Shown here piece after piece: positions 23,533 through 34,300 of a stretch of 64,000 bases of DNA (positions are counted from its first letter, which is position 1; each line of letters opens with the position of its first letter). The position numbers and the translations under genes are program-made. Source of the DNA: Rhynchonema sp. JSB1_4 (lineage: Eukaryota > Nematoda > Chromadorea > Monhysterida > Xyalidae); contig JASAMV010004233.1 of assembly GCA_030248065.1 (NCBI GenBank), positions 29,665-93,664 on the forward strand, read 5' to 3'. A model generated the notes under the pieces. It had not been told where the DNA came from. It was given only the letters and a program-made list of their open reading frames with translations, and did no database searches.

Positions 23533-25735
23533 ATTTTTAGCGTTTGAAAGGAAATTAAGCTTCTTCTTGATCCAAACTGTTATCTCACGCTTTCCGCTGG
23601 ACTCCGTCGGTAATTACGTAGCTTCTATTCGTCCGGAAAATTCTGGAAAATTCGTCTGTTTGTGAAAACGCCGTAGTTAATTAAAGGAGCTGACCAGAGC
23701 AATGATAATGGTCTTTGCGTGAGCGTGCGTAATAAATTGAAATTTGAAGCGTGTATAGCTATTTTTGGCGGTGGAGGAAGACAGTAATCAGCTTTGTGAA
23801 TTATTATGAATGACCACCAATTAATCAACCTATGTACCTACGTGTGCAGATTTGCATTTATACTGCGTGCGCACACAGTTCAGCAAATTGGTGATTTCCC
23901 CAGCAAAAATCACGTGCGTATCTTCTACACAGGGTTCGCGGGCCAACAGTGCCCGGAAGCCAGGGTTGGAAAAAAAGTAAAAAATTTTTTGTGAAAATTG
24001 TTTTAAAAAGTTGTCCGCTTTTATATTTTAAGGTTTTGAGAAGTAAGTCCTCTTTTTAATTATTTTTTTCACTTCGTTCGCCATATTTTTCTTACTTTTT
24101 TAATGTAAAAAGGCATGTTTTTATGCCTTTTATGCCTTTATCAAAAAATCGCATGCGGCGCTTAGATTTCAGTTTGAAATGGTGTTGTAATGGACTCATA
24201 AGGTTCCTAAGGATCTCAACAACCGTCACATGTACAAACACCCCATACTGTAAACTGTGCAGTCACTTGAGCGTGCCGTAAGCTGTGGACACGCTCGACG
24301 GTGTTACTCGCCTGTTTGCAGAGGTCGTGGATTAGTCATTTGTTGTTTTTGTGATTTTTAAAAAGAGCGATTTTTAAAGAAGTATTGAAAAGATTTTTTT
24401 AAAAAGTTCAGTAATAAAAATTTTTTTTATCCAACCCTGCCGAGGCCTGGTGGTACTTATTGGCCGTCATTGTGTTGCCCAATCGTACAGCCATGCTTTT
24501 ATTATATTTGTTGTGTGCCGAGATGTTTAAAAATGTTTTTTAAAAGTTTCTTTTTTCTATCTCTAAACTGCGTGCATCTCTTATTTACAGTACGTTGGTT
24601 TTTCACTGCATTGAGGTAATTTTCGTCTAGACGCATAATGGTTCATCACTTTAATGCCAAAAGTTTTGTTACGTATGTGGGTACTCTATGACGTAAAGTT
24701 GGAAACTTTTAAAGACCGTTCAAAAAATTAAATTTGATGAGACACTTCTTTACATCTCTGGTTGTGTGCGCTCGCCGTGATTGGTGAAACATTAATGAGA
24801 ACTGAGACATCCAAGCATTATATGACAATTACTGTAAAGTTCAGCTACGCAGACACAATAACGTTTCAAGCTGGCTTTCAAGTTGATATCGCAGCCAAAA
24901 TACAGCTTGCTTCACACGATTTGCAATATGGTCGAAAAGGATTATGTATGTAGCTGGTTTCACCTGACTGTGATAGGCTAGACATGCGCGATGCCCTTGA
25001 GTTTAGTGGAGAATCAACTGTAATAAAACACATGATCACAATCACAAATCAATCACAAAATATTGATCGGAAAGAGTCAAATGAACTACGAGTCCCATCC
25101 ATCTGCAGCCTTCTACTGCTGTGAAGAGACATACGATGCGAGGATTGACTGTTGTTTTGTAATCGACTGCAGTTGTGAAGAGTTGTGCTGAATGCTGATC
25201 GCGGCTTCAGGTGCTGACCACTGTTCACCATATACTGTATAGCTGTCCTCAACGTTGACGAAACTGTTCCATTATCAATCCTGATCATCATCTACACCTC
25301 TCGATCCAAACTTTCCACTGGCTCACTAAACACTTGTAAACGCAAACTACGCCAACACGAGCCCGATTTCGAAGGTGGTGTGTATTCAAAACGAATAGAA
25401 AGAGAAAATCATCATCCTCCATTTTGTATGCTTCAACGTGTAACATTTCCCAAATCAGCAGCCACGTCGGAATGTTTCACTATTCTGCCAGCTGCGAAAT
25501 CGAGCTCATGTTGGTGTAGCTTACCTATAATGACTTATGGTTTCGTCATTAATGTCCAGCTATGCGTGTTGATGACGTTACCATGTAGCTTCTGATGCAA
25601 TGAAAGACTTGCACTTGAACTTGCTGCTGTACGTGTGTTCATATCCTCTTGCGTACCGGGCGTATTTTGCTCATATCCTCTTGCTTGCTGTTGTACTTTG
25701 CTCATGACCTTTTGCTTGTTGTGTATTTTGCTCAT
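22898..25735 (+). repeat. Triplicated unit, copy 3 (forward)
   Basis: Direct copy of 17597-20395 with small differences. It carries a further hAT-like element at 23961-24439, a family M MITE at 25338-25530 and the non-LTR 3' tail at 25535-25620, and runs into the minisatellite. Confidence 0.85.
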
Positions 25736-26030
25736 ATCCTCCTGCTCGCTGGTGTGTTATGCTCATATCCTCTTCCTTTGTAAGTGCATTTTCTCATATC
25801 CTTTTGCTTTGCATTGTGTTAGCTCGTGCCCTCTTCCTTGCTGGTGCATTTCGCTGACGCCCTCTTCCTTGCTGGTGCATTTGCTCACACCATCTTCCTT
25901 GCTGGTGCATTTTGCTCATATCCTCTTACTTTGCAACTGTATTTTGTTCATATCCTATACTTTGCAACTTATTTTGCTAGTATCCGCTTGCTTTGCAACT
26001 TATTTTGCTAGTATCCGCTTACTTTCGTGC
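25634..26030 (+). repeat. Degenerate minisatellite
   Basis: About a dozen units of roughly 30-35 bases around TTTGCTCATATCCTCTTGCTTG and TTGCTGGTGCA, with progressive divergence. Single units also occur at 20317-20390 and 20745-20815. Confidence 0.8.
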
Positions 26031-26399
26031 TTTCTTTCTCTCTCGCACTAATAACACGTAGAAAAGTTTCGTTGATACATCGATCAAAATTGTACTGCCG
26101 TTGCCAATTTGGCATCAAACAAAAGTTTAGCCTTTGTTGCGCATTCCGTCAGAATATGAATAAAATTGAGAGTGGACAATTCAGACATGGGCGGGTTGCA
26201 CGAACACCGAAATTACAGTGACAAAATAGCTCGCTTTGAAGTACTGCAGTAGCAGTCGATAGGCTTGCCCCTCCAAGTGCTTTTTCAGCTGCGCACAACA
26301 TGCTGATGCAGCGACAGTTTTGGAATGGCGATGGTTGCTGCTTCTCTGGCGCTGGGGACACAAAGCAAAACATGGGTTAAAAATGGCCAGGGTATTGTG

Positions 26400-26870
26400 A
26401 TGGATCTACGCTCCGACTGTGGTTTACTCAGTACGACAATCTGTGCAACGGTTAAAAGAAGACTATCCTATCTCACGGTCACGAGGGCGTTTAGCGGAAG
26501 TGGTTGTGTCCATTGTCTGAAACTGTTTGTTAAATTGTCTGTTACTCTATGGCTGTGAACTATCGTAATCGTTGTAAATTAGAAAAATGTCACAAATTTG
26601 CTGCACGCTGTATTCTTAAACTTGTGGAATCATGATGTTTCATATTCTGATCGTTTGTCACGTTTAAATTGGCGCCCGTTTGCCGCACAGATTTCGCTTG
26701 TAAACCTGACATTGTTTTTACGTACGTACGTAAGTTTTTCGTCATCACATTACATCACATCACATCACATTACATTACACGTCACAGTTCCCGTATTAAT
26801 CATGAAAAGTGTGTTGTTATACCGCCAGCTAAGACTGCCTGGAGATAATCTCGTGCTGACTATCTTCTGA
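26400..26870 (+). pseudogene. Non-LTR retrotransposon RT C-terminus (fragment)
   Basis: In shifting frames this reads LLYGCEL, then LEKCHKFAARCILKLV, then SYSDRLSRLNWRPFAAQISL, the order expected at the end of a CR1- or L2-type reverse transcriptase. It ends in a CACATCACATTACA simple repeat (26746-26779). Stops and frameshifts break it, and the 5' part is missing. Confidence 0.65.
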
Positions 26871-26976
26871 TGTCTGTCGTCAATTGTTCGTCATTTAATT
26901 CCTTGCTCAACAACACCCCGAAACAGTTTAAGAAACATGCTTTGTTGCCAACCACATTTAATCATGTTATCAGTAA

Positions 26977-27154
26977 GGGCGAGCTTAGGTTGAATCCGGA
27001 AATAGTTCCGGAAAACGCATTATTTTTGCATGTAAAGTTTTGCGTTTTCCGGAAATATTTCCGGAGCCCAAAAATGTTTTGTATTTTTGCATGCAAATTT
27101 GCATGCAAATTTCCGGGTTCCGGATTCCGGATTTGACCTTAGTTCGCCTCGCCC
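26977..27154. mobile_element. Foldback element family F, TAA duplication, copy 1
   Basis: Begins GGGCGAGCTTAGGTTGAA and ends AGTTCGCCTCGCCC, with TAA immediately on both sides (26974-26976 and 27155-27157). Iterated TTCCGGAA and TTTGCATGCAAATT palindromes fill it. A TAA duplication with GGG/CCC ends is typical of PIF/Harbinger-type MITEs. Confidence 0.82.
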
Positions 27155-27304
27155 TAAGCTGCAAAATCAACGTTGTTGTACTGTTGTAATCAGAACTGGA
27201 TGTTTAAAAATGTTTCGTTCTTTATTTCTTCTGCGTCTGACTGTGGTTAACGTGGTGTAATTTTTAGTTCCTTCATACCTTCAGCTTCAGATGTTGTTTT
27301 CTAA

Positions 27305-27609
27305 GGCTGTGAGCAGATAAACGCGGAATGGCAGATTTCTGCATTCCGCATTCCGCGTTTATCTGCTAACCTTTGCGGAATTCTGCATTTCTGCAAGTAA
27401 ATTTATGCTTTTGGTCAAACCTCTCAGTTGCTGTTTGCGTTAACACGCAACATTTTGAGGTCAGCACGCTGGAAGTTGTCATCGTCACCCAAGCTCGCAC
27501 CATTCCGCAAAGGTTAGCAGATAAACGCGGAATGCGGAATGCAGAAATCTGCTATTCCGCGTTTATCTGCTAACCAATTTCCGCATTCCGCGTTTATCTG
27601 CTCACAGCC
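27305..27609. mobile_element. 305-bp foldback element (family G), copy 2
   Basis: GGCTGTGAGCAGATAAACGC...inverted complement, with reiterated GCGGAATGCGGAATG in both orientations. It has the same 305-bp length and interior (TTAACACGCAACATTT, GCACGCTGGAAGT) as 3195-3499. Confidence 0.8.
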
Positions 27610-27838
27610 TTACATGCGTCTTACACACCTTTGCTGTGGCAGCATTGGCCCGATTTCGCGATCGCGCAATCGCAATTGCGCGATCAATTGAAGAAGCCCG
27701 TGTATTTGATGCATCGCGCGCTCTCCACCTCGGTGCGTAAATTTCCTTTTGACCTCCAAATACAGTACATTTCCAGGAAAGGGCTAGCTGCACTAGTGCG
27801 CACGCGTGTGTACGATTAATTTGCGTGCACGTGCTTAA

Positions 27839-30095
27839 AGCGGCCCCGCCGCTATTGTTTTTTGGTTTTCGACCTCGGTTTTTTCATCTATATCGTTTGT
27901 TGGCATCGAGATCAAGAACATTAGTTTTGACGAACTTCACCAAACTGGCGATTACCCACCGAAATTGATCCGCCAAGACGGTATATCGGGAACAAAACTG
28001 TCCGATATTGACGCACATTTGCACATGATGATTACGAATGACAAGAGAAATTCAAAATCACTGGGGCGTGATATAGGCGGCGGGTTACGGTAGCCCGAAT
28101 AAACATTAACTCTTTTGTAAATGATAAATGTTTGACGATGTTGTTGACCGACACAAAGACACATGACCGACACAGGATTTACCTGAAATTTCAAGGGCGG
28201 CAATTTGAAAAAGAAGTTAAAAAATTATCAAGCGGAGGAAGTGGGTGAAAGTTGGAAATTTAAGATTTAATGCACATTATCGCGGTGGGCAGGGATGGTG
28301 GACATTCAGCAACTGTTTCGAAAATGGTGGAGTTTGGATTGGACAGAAATGGTGGACATTCAACAACTTTTGCGAATGGTCGACGGAGATGGCGCCTCAA
28401 AAGTTTATACCCAGTCCACACCGTCGCCATGTTGGCCAACTGTCTCCAACAGCTTTTCACCAAAACAAGTTTTAAGAATGGTGGACGGCAGGGTTGTTTA
28501 AAAAACAGTGGTAAAATTTAAAAAAAGTTTTTTTTGAAGAGCCAGATATTCTGTTTTTTTTTAAATTAAAAACACGAGTTTTTCGGAAAAATAAAATCGC
28601 CTAATTCTTCCGAAAATGGCTTTTTTGAGGCATAAATTTTTGAAAATTGTTTCTAAGTTGGGTCAAATTTCCCAAAATCGCGCCTGCGGCGCTTAGTTTG
28701 ACCGCCAAAATGACTCATAAAGAAGTGATGGACCTCAGTTTTTCTAAATGATAAGTCAGTGCATGCTTCTTCGGCACCATAGTTTTCTATATTGTAGCCC
28801 CACCAATCTGTGAAACGGTTATACAGGACGTATGGTAACTAACTAATAGGCACCATGTGTACATGGAAGCGTACGTATACTGGAGCAGGATCATGAACGG
28901 AAACTTTTCATTTCATTCAGTGTCTTAAGAGCATCATTCACAGGGGCTCTATTTAGAGAATTCAGGTACCGAGAACGCCAAGTACGTCCCCTGGGGGATC
29001 ATCTTAGGATTCACATCGAATATGAGGTTTCAATCAATTTCCCAAGTATGCCCGCACTTTGTATAAGCATGTGACACATGAATTGAAATTTCTGCGGATG
29101 CGGCGCGCTTAATCAAAACAACTAATTTGTTTCCAGTGGCTGCTTTTTGGAGGAGCATATTTGGCATTCTCCGGTACATCACTCCTTTGATCAGAACTTT
29201 ACCAGCTACAATACATCAACGGTAATCGTTTCCTATCGTCGTTGAATCATTATCATCTATATTCGGCATGTGAAATTTAGCATTTTGCGACAATCTACGC
29301 AGTTAGTCGCCACCACGTCCGCGTGATATTTATACTACCGACCAACACCGATAAATAAATACTCGTGTCTAGTGCACGTCACGTTCAGATCCTGCTAGAA
29401 TAACCGAATCGCCTTCGTACATGCGTTGATGATCCCCACGTGAGGGGTCATGTGACGAAAAATTTAGAGTTTTCCAAAATTTTTGTGTAGCGCCTCCATT
29501 TCACCTGAAACGACGTTTACGCTACTTTTTCTAATTAAAAAAATTTTTTCAAAAAAATAATTTTTTTTGTGTTTTTTAAAAAAAACAGTGCTCTAAAAAA
29601 TTTTTTTTCAACCCTGGTGGACGGAGATACAAGTTTCGAGAATGTTGGACGGAGACAGTTGACATTCGAAAACTTTACCGCTAACCTGATGATTCACTCG
29701 TTCCGTGCCACTCGGGTACAACCCAACTTGAAACAACCTGAATCTGAGTGGAGGAACGTACTTCGAAATTTTTCGAAAATGTGTCCGGTCCAGCACGTGT
29801 CGGTCAACAACAGCACGCTAAATGTTTTGTCAACCTACCGTAACGCGACGCCTATACCACACCTCAGTAATTTGAGTTTTCCTCTGGAAATCCTGATTTC
29901 CATGCACAGATAGTGCGTCAATATTGGGATGGTTTGTTCCCGTACCGCCATGTTCTTGGATCGATTTCGGTGGGTAAACGTCAGTTTGATGAACTTCTTA
30001 AAGGTTAATGTTCTTTATCCCAGTACCAACTAACGATTAAAATAAAAAACCTGGGTCCGAAACCCAAAAAACAATAGCAGCGGGCCCGGAACTAT
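27839..30095. mobile_element. TTAA-flanked element family H, long copy, interrupted
   Basis: Starts after TTAA (27835-27838) with AGCGGCCCCGCCGCTATTG. The opposite end near 30095 is CAATAGCAGCGGGCCC. It shares TTACGGTAG, GATCGATTTCGGTG and ACCTCGGTTTTTT with 51451-52150. Removing the hAT-like insertion (28489-29616) leaves about 1.1 kb. Confidence 0.75.
28489..29616. mobile_element. hAT-like element nested in family H
   Basis: CAGGGTTGTTTAA...TTCAACCCTG with an exact 8-bp duplication, GTGGACGG (28481-28488 and 29617-29624). At 1128 bp it is the longest hAT-like copy here, but it has no transposase frame. Confidence 0.87.
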
Positions 30096-30259
30096 CGACT
30101 TCTTGCTTAACTATCGCACGCACCCGCACGCGTGTGACCTAGTGCGACGCTTGGGCGTGGGAAAGTCATAAAATGCAGCCTGTTAACTACTGCACGCAAA
30201 TTAATCGTACACACGCGTGCGCACTAGTGCAGCTACCCCTTTCCTGCGAATGTACTGTA

Positions 30260-31313
30260 AGCATTTGCGCTTTCGAACAATGCTGATGTTCGTGTAAACA
30301 CGCAACAATTTGAGGTCAGACAGCTGCTACATACCATAGTTATCATCATCGCTTTTAATTCCACCGTGAATTGATTGCGATTGTGCGATCGAGAATTCGG
30401 GCCATTGTCACATGAGTGTTTGGTCCTGGCCTGGGTGAAAAGTGAATAAACCGAACTGAACTGTTGTTCACTGCGCTGTTCAGATCCAGTTCTGTTATTC
30501 TGTATTCAAAAATGCGATTCTGTTTGAAACGCGTGCGTGTTCGATGGTGAACTGCTCGAACGAACGCAAGTTTGTGTGTGACGCAGCGTACCAGGACCAC
30601 AATGCGTGTCGTAGCGACGCGGTGCCCTATTGAATGGGTTTCAATTGATCGAAATGCATGCTTCTAATACGTTAATTATCCGCGTGGTCGGCACGGGGGA
30701 CCTGCGTAGAATCTAATTTATACATTGATGACTTTTTTCGAAGTCCAGTAACAATTTGCAAGTCAGAATCGCTTATCCGATATAGAACGTGGATACAATT
30801 GAAAAATATTTCTGGTCCGTAGCGCAATCGTGAGGATAAATGGTTGTCGTCATTTTATCAGATGAAACTAGATGGGCTTTGTTATTCTGAAACGGAAAGC
30901 GTTGATTCGATTGAGCAGCGAAAAAGCTTAAAAAGTCAAATGTCTTCAACGCCATAAGCCAGCGCAGAAAGGAAGTAAATTGCAGTAACATTGTGGCTTC
31001 GTTGAACATATTTAGCTGGTAGATGATCGAACTCCGGCGGGATTAACTTCGCAATGTGGCTCTTTTCAGCAGTCTTGGCAAGTTCTTTTCTCTCCGGAGA
31101 CACGGAAACGTTTGCCGTTCCAGAGCCGAAAACAATCTGTGTTTTATATCCCTCCGATATGATGACGACGAACATACCTTCAGCTGCGCAAAGCATGCAT
31201 TCTTCTTCATGTGGAATTATACCTATCTTAAATTGTTGGCTGACTTGATGTGATCGGCAGTTGCCAGCCTGACACACAAAGTTACCGTCAACACCATTTT
31301 GATAAGACTTATC
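30260..31313. other. No recognised gene; upstream region of receptor copy B
   Basis: Contains sequence near 30370-30402 inverted relative to 27648-27690. A 175-codon minus-strand frame (30936-31463) overlaps copy B's first exon and is not called. Any promoter for copy B should lie here, but no motif could be fixed. Confidence 0.4.
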
Positions 31314-31353
31314 TTGAAGAATGGTGGTGGAAATAACCCAAAGAGGAACAACA
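31314..31353 (+). promoter_or_regulatory. Conserved 40-base 5' leader of copy B
   Basis: TTGAAGAATGGTGGTGGAAA and the next 20 bases match the 40 bases before the copy C start with no length change, sharing TTGAAGA, GAAA/GAAAG, TAACCC and AG.AG.A. The aligned position supports the ATG at 31354 over the upstream in-frame ATG at 31321. Confidence 0.6.
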
Positions 31354-34300
31354 ATGCCTCCGTACGCTTTAACACCAGACACTGTGCTCGACGAGCCTGA
31401 AGAGTACGTCAACGTATTTAAAAACCCGAGTTGGCCGTTTTGTACCGATGTGCTGCGGTTCAAGGCAGCTATATCACCAGGTTCGTTAAGGCCTCTTTTT
31501 AATTTTTGTTAATTATTTGGTGCGAAATCAAAAGTCAAACTATCCTAATGTCATCAAAGTGCATATACAGTAGGTTATATACGTCAAGCGCATCGCTTGT
31601 TATAGCCTCTTTTAAATTTTTGGAACAATTTGATGCTAAGTCAAAAGTCAAACCAAGCCCTGACCGTGATGCCACCAAAGTGAATACCGTTCGGTCAGGT
31701 TACCTCCATTTCACCTACGCCGCCAACGTGTTCGTGTACCCGATTATCTACACGTTTGGTATGATTGGCTACGCACTGGTCTGTTATTGGCTTGCAAATC
31801 AATCAGCCGTACGCAAACGGATGTGCGCGTTAGTGATTGACTGAGTTTTTTTGACCGCGTTTTGTACGCTACGTCTATGAGTGTAAACGTATTTTGGCAA
31901 AAACTCCAGTGCCCAAAGTTTAATACCGGCCGGTAAATATTTTCTCATTTCCAGCCACATTCGTGTCCAAGCGTTTTGCGATTGTCTACTGCTTGTGTCA
32001 ACGATGGGTGCGACATTTCCTTCATTTTTCCGCTACGGCTACATGCGGCAGTACGGTCTTGTTGGTTACATCACTTATTTCTTGACACCCATACAACACG
32101 TAGCGGTTACGACATCACAATGGCAGTTGATCATGTTCTCGGCCGAACGGTGGGTACTGTATATCTGAAATTTCATTCGAGAGCCCCCGGGGTTCTTTCC
32201 ATTCATCAAAATTTGAAAAATTACACGTTTTAGATAAAATGCCCTATTCAACGTGTATCTCAGGACAGTATCGGTATGACATGAAATGAAATGAAACCTC
32301 CAATGCTTTGTTTTCAGTCAAAACTTTTGACTGAAAATGTTATGCTGCTGCTGCGTGGGCGATTATAGGTCCAGAAAATCTAAGAACAACCAAGACTTTG
32401 TCTGCTCTGATCAAGAAACTCTTATGTTACTTGTATTCTTGTATTCATTGTTGTATTCTTATTCTTCATAAGTTTACTTACTTCAATTTCATAAAATACA
32501 TAGCCATTTTGGCAGAGCTTTCAGCACTGGAGCAATAACAAACGATAAAATGTAATTGTAGCGACGCGCAACCAACCTTGCAGCCTGTTCTTCATCAGTC
32601 GTCCACTATCGAGTCACACCAACGTGCACCGTTTGCCGAGTGTCTTCTTGATTTCCATTGTCAACGTGGGTGTGGCCATCCTAATCCATCTGATGCGTGA
32701 TTTCACCACATCATCCATGGCTGAATGCATTGACCCAAATACGGGTGCGTCTAGCGCCCAAGTACAGCATGCTGCCGTTCATCCGGCCTTGTCGCATGGT
32801 GAGCCAGATTCTGCCTTGCAACCTAACTTTTTTAGCGCTCAGGAATTATTAAAATAGTTCTGCTGCATTTACAGTCTGTCAGTCCGGTTTGGCGGCCATG
32901 CTTGTCAGTCACACGGTTGGGCGTTTCACGCTCAACTGCAGGCAGAAATGTAGGCACTCGACTATTTTGTTCACTTTTCAGAATAATCGCTATGTGGAGC
33001 ATAACATAGGAGCATGACATAAACTACACTAAACCACCGCCGCTCTGCTAAACCAGCTTATGTGTTTGTAATCTTTCCATGTGCCAGTCAATTGTGTCAG
33101 TTTGCTTTCGCCGTAACATCGAGAGTAAACGTAATCGAGCCACACACGATTGATGCTTATGTTCGTATTTTCGACAATTGCTGCCAATTTCAGTCATTCA
33201 CCTGCTGCCGAATCTCGTGTTGTTCTGCCCTGTACCATTCATAGTCATGTTGATCATTGGCATTCTCACCGTTTACCACGTACAAAAATCGCATCCGTCA
33301 CCCAAGGACGTGCTGCTAAAACGTCGAAACGTCATGTCGCCAAGGTCACGCAGACGAACCCAGCTGCTGTTACTGGTGGGTGGAAGTGGGTTCTATCTTT
33401 GATGATCCAGCCTTTGATTTGATCATTGAAGGCGCTTAGAATAAGAGATGGAATCGATATCATTATTATTGCGTTTTGATTGGAAACAGTGCACCACTGG
33501 TTTACTCCATCTTCAATCCGATGTGATTTAGATCCAGGTTCGAAGATTGCAATCGATCTTCGATCATTTTGATGTGCCGGGTGGCAATGCAGTGGAATAT
33601 CCATGCTTGCTGCTGTAATACGAATAAAACAATATACACAGTATATTGTTGAGTTTTTGGTGCTCAACAGTACCCTCATCAAGGACTGAACTACTGAGTT
33701 GAATTTTTGGTGCTGACCTGAACTGACCTCAGGAGGATGAGGATTTTCTATTTCTGTGCGTATTGCAAGTGCACTACCTCCGAAATCTGGCTCGTGTTGG
33801 CGTAGTTTACCTTTATGCGTACGCAGCGCAGCCTAGCAGCGGGTTTTGTCAATAACAATAATAACTGAACCTATCATACTGGACTTTCCCATCACGCCCG
33901 CCTCCTGCCCACACCGTTGCAGTGTCGAAAATGCGAACATGAGCATCAACCATTCGAAACTCTATACCATTTACTTTTGATGTTACAGAGAAAGCAAACT
34001 GACACAACAGACTAGTAGATGGAAGATTGCACAATATAAGCTGATGGGTTAGCAGTGCGCACACACATTCCAATTAAACATGCAACACAAGTCAAAACAT
34101 CACATGACTGCCTGGCTGTGAGGGGCAGTGTGTGGCAGACCACATCAAAAACACTAATGATGTGCACTCAGTATAAGACACATGCTCAATATAACAGTAA
34201 TTAAGTTTGCTATTTCAAAACTCAATATTTCCGCGAATCACGATTGTCCCAACCAGCTGGTGTCCGATTCCGACAAAGGGCAAAACGGCTTTGCCTTGAG

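Larger units (their letters stand above)
27763..30259. mobile_element. Outer element S of a nested stack
   Basis: The left end contains AGCTGCACTAGTGCGCACGC and ACGATTAATTTGCGTGC. The right end near 30190-30259 is the complement. Everything between is the TTAA-flanked element and the hAT-like element inside it. Confidence 0.75.

Noticed and set aside
30936..31463. 175-codon open frame on the minus strand
   Set aside because: It overlaps exon 1 and the leader of receptor copy B on the other strand, has no recognisable domain or signal, and no splice partner.
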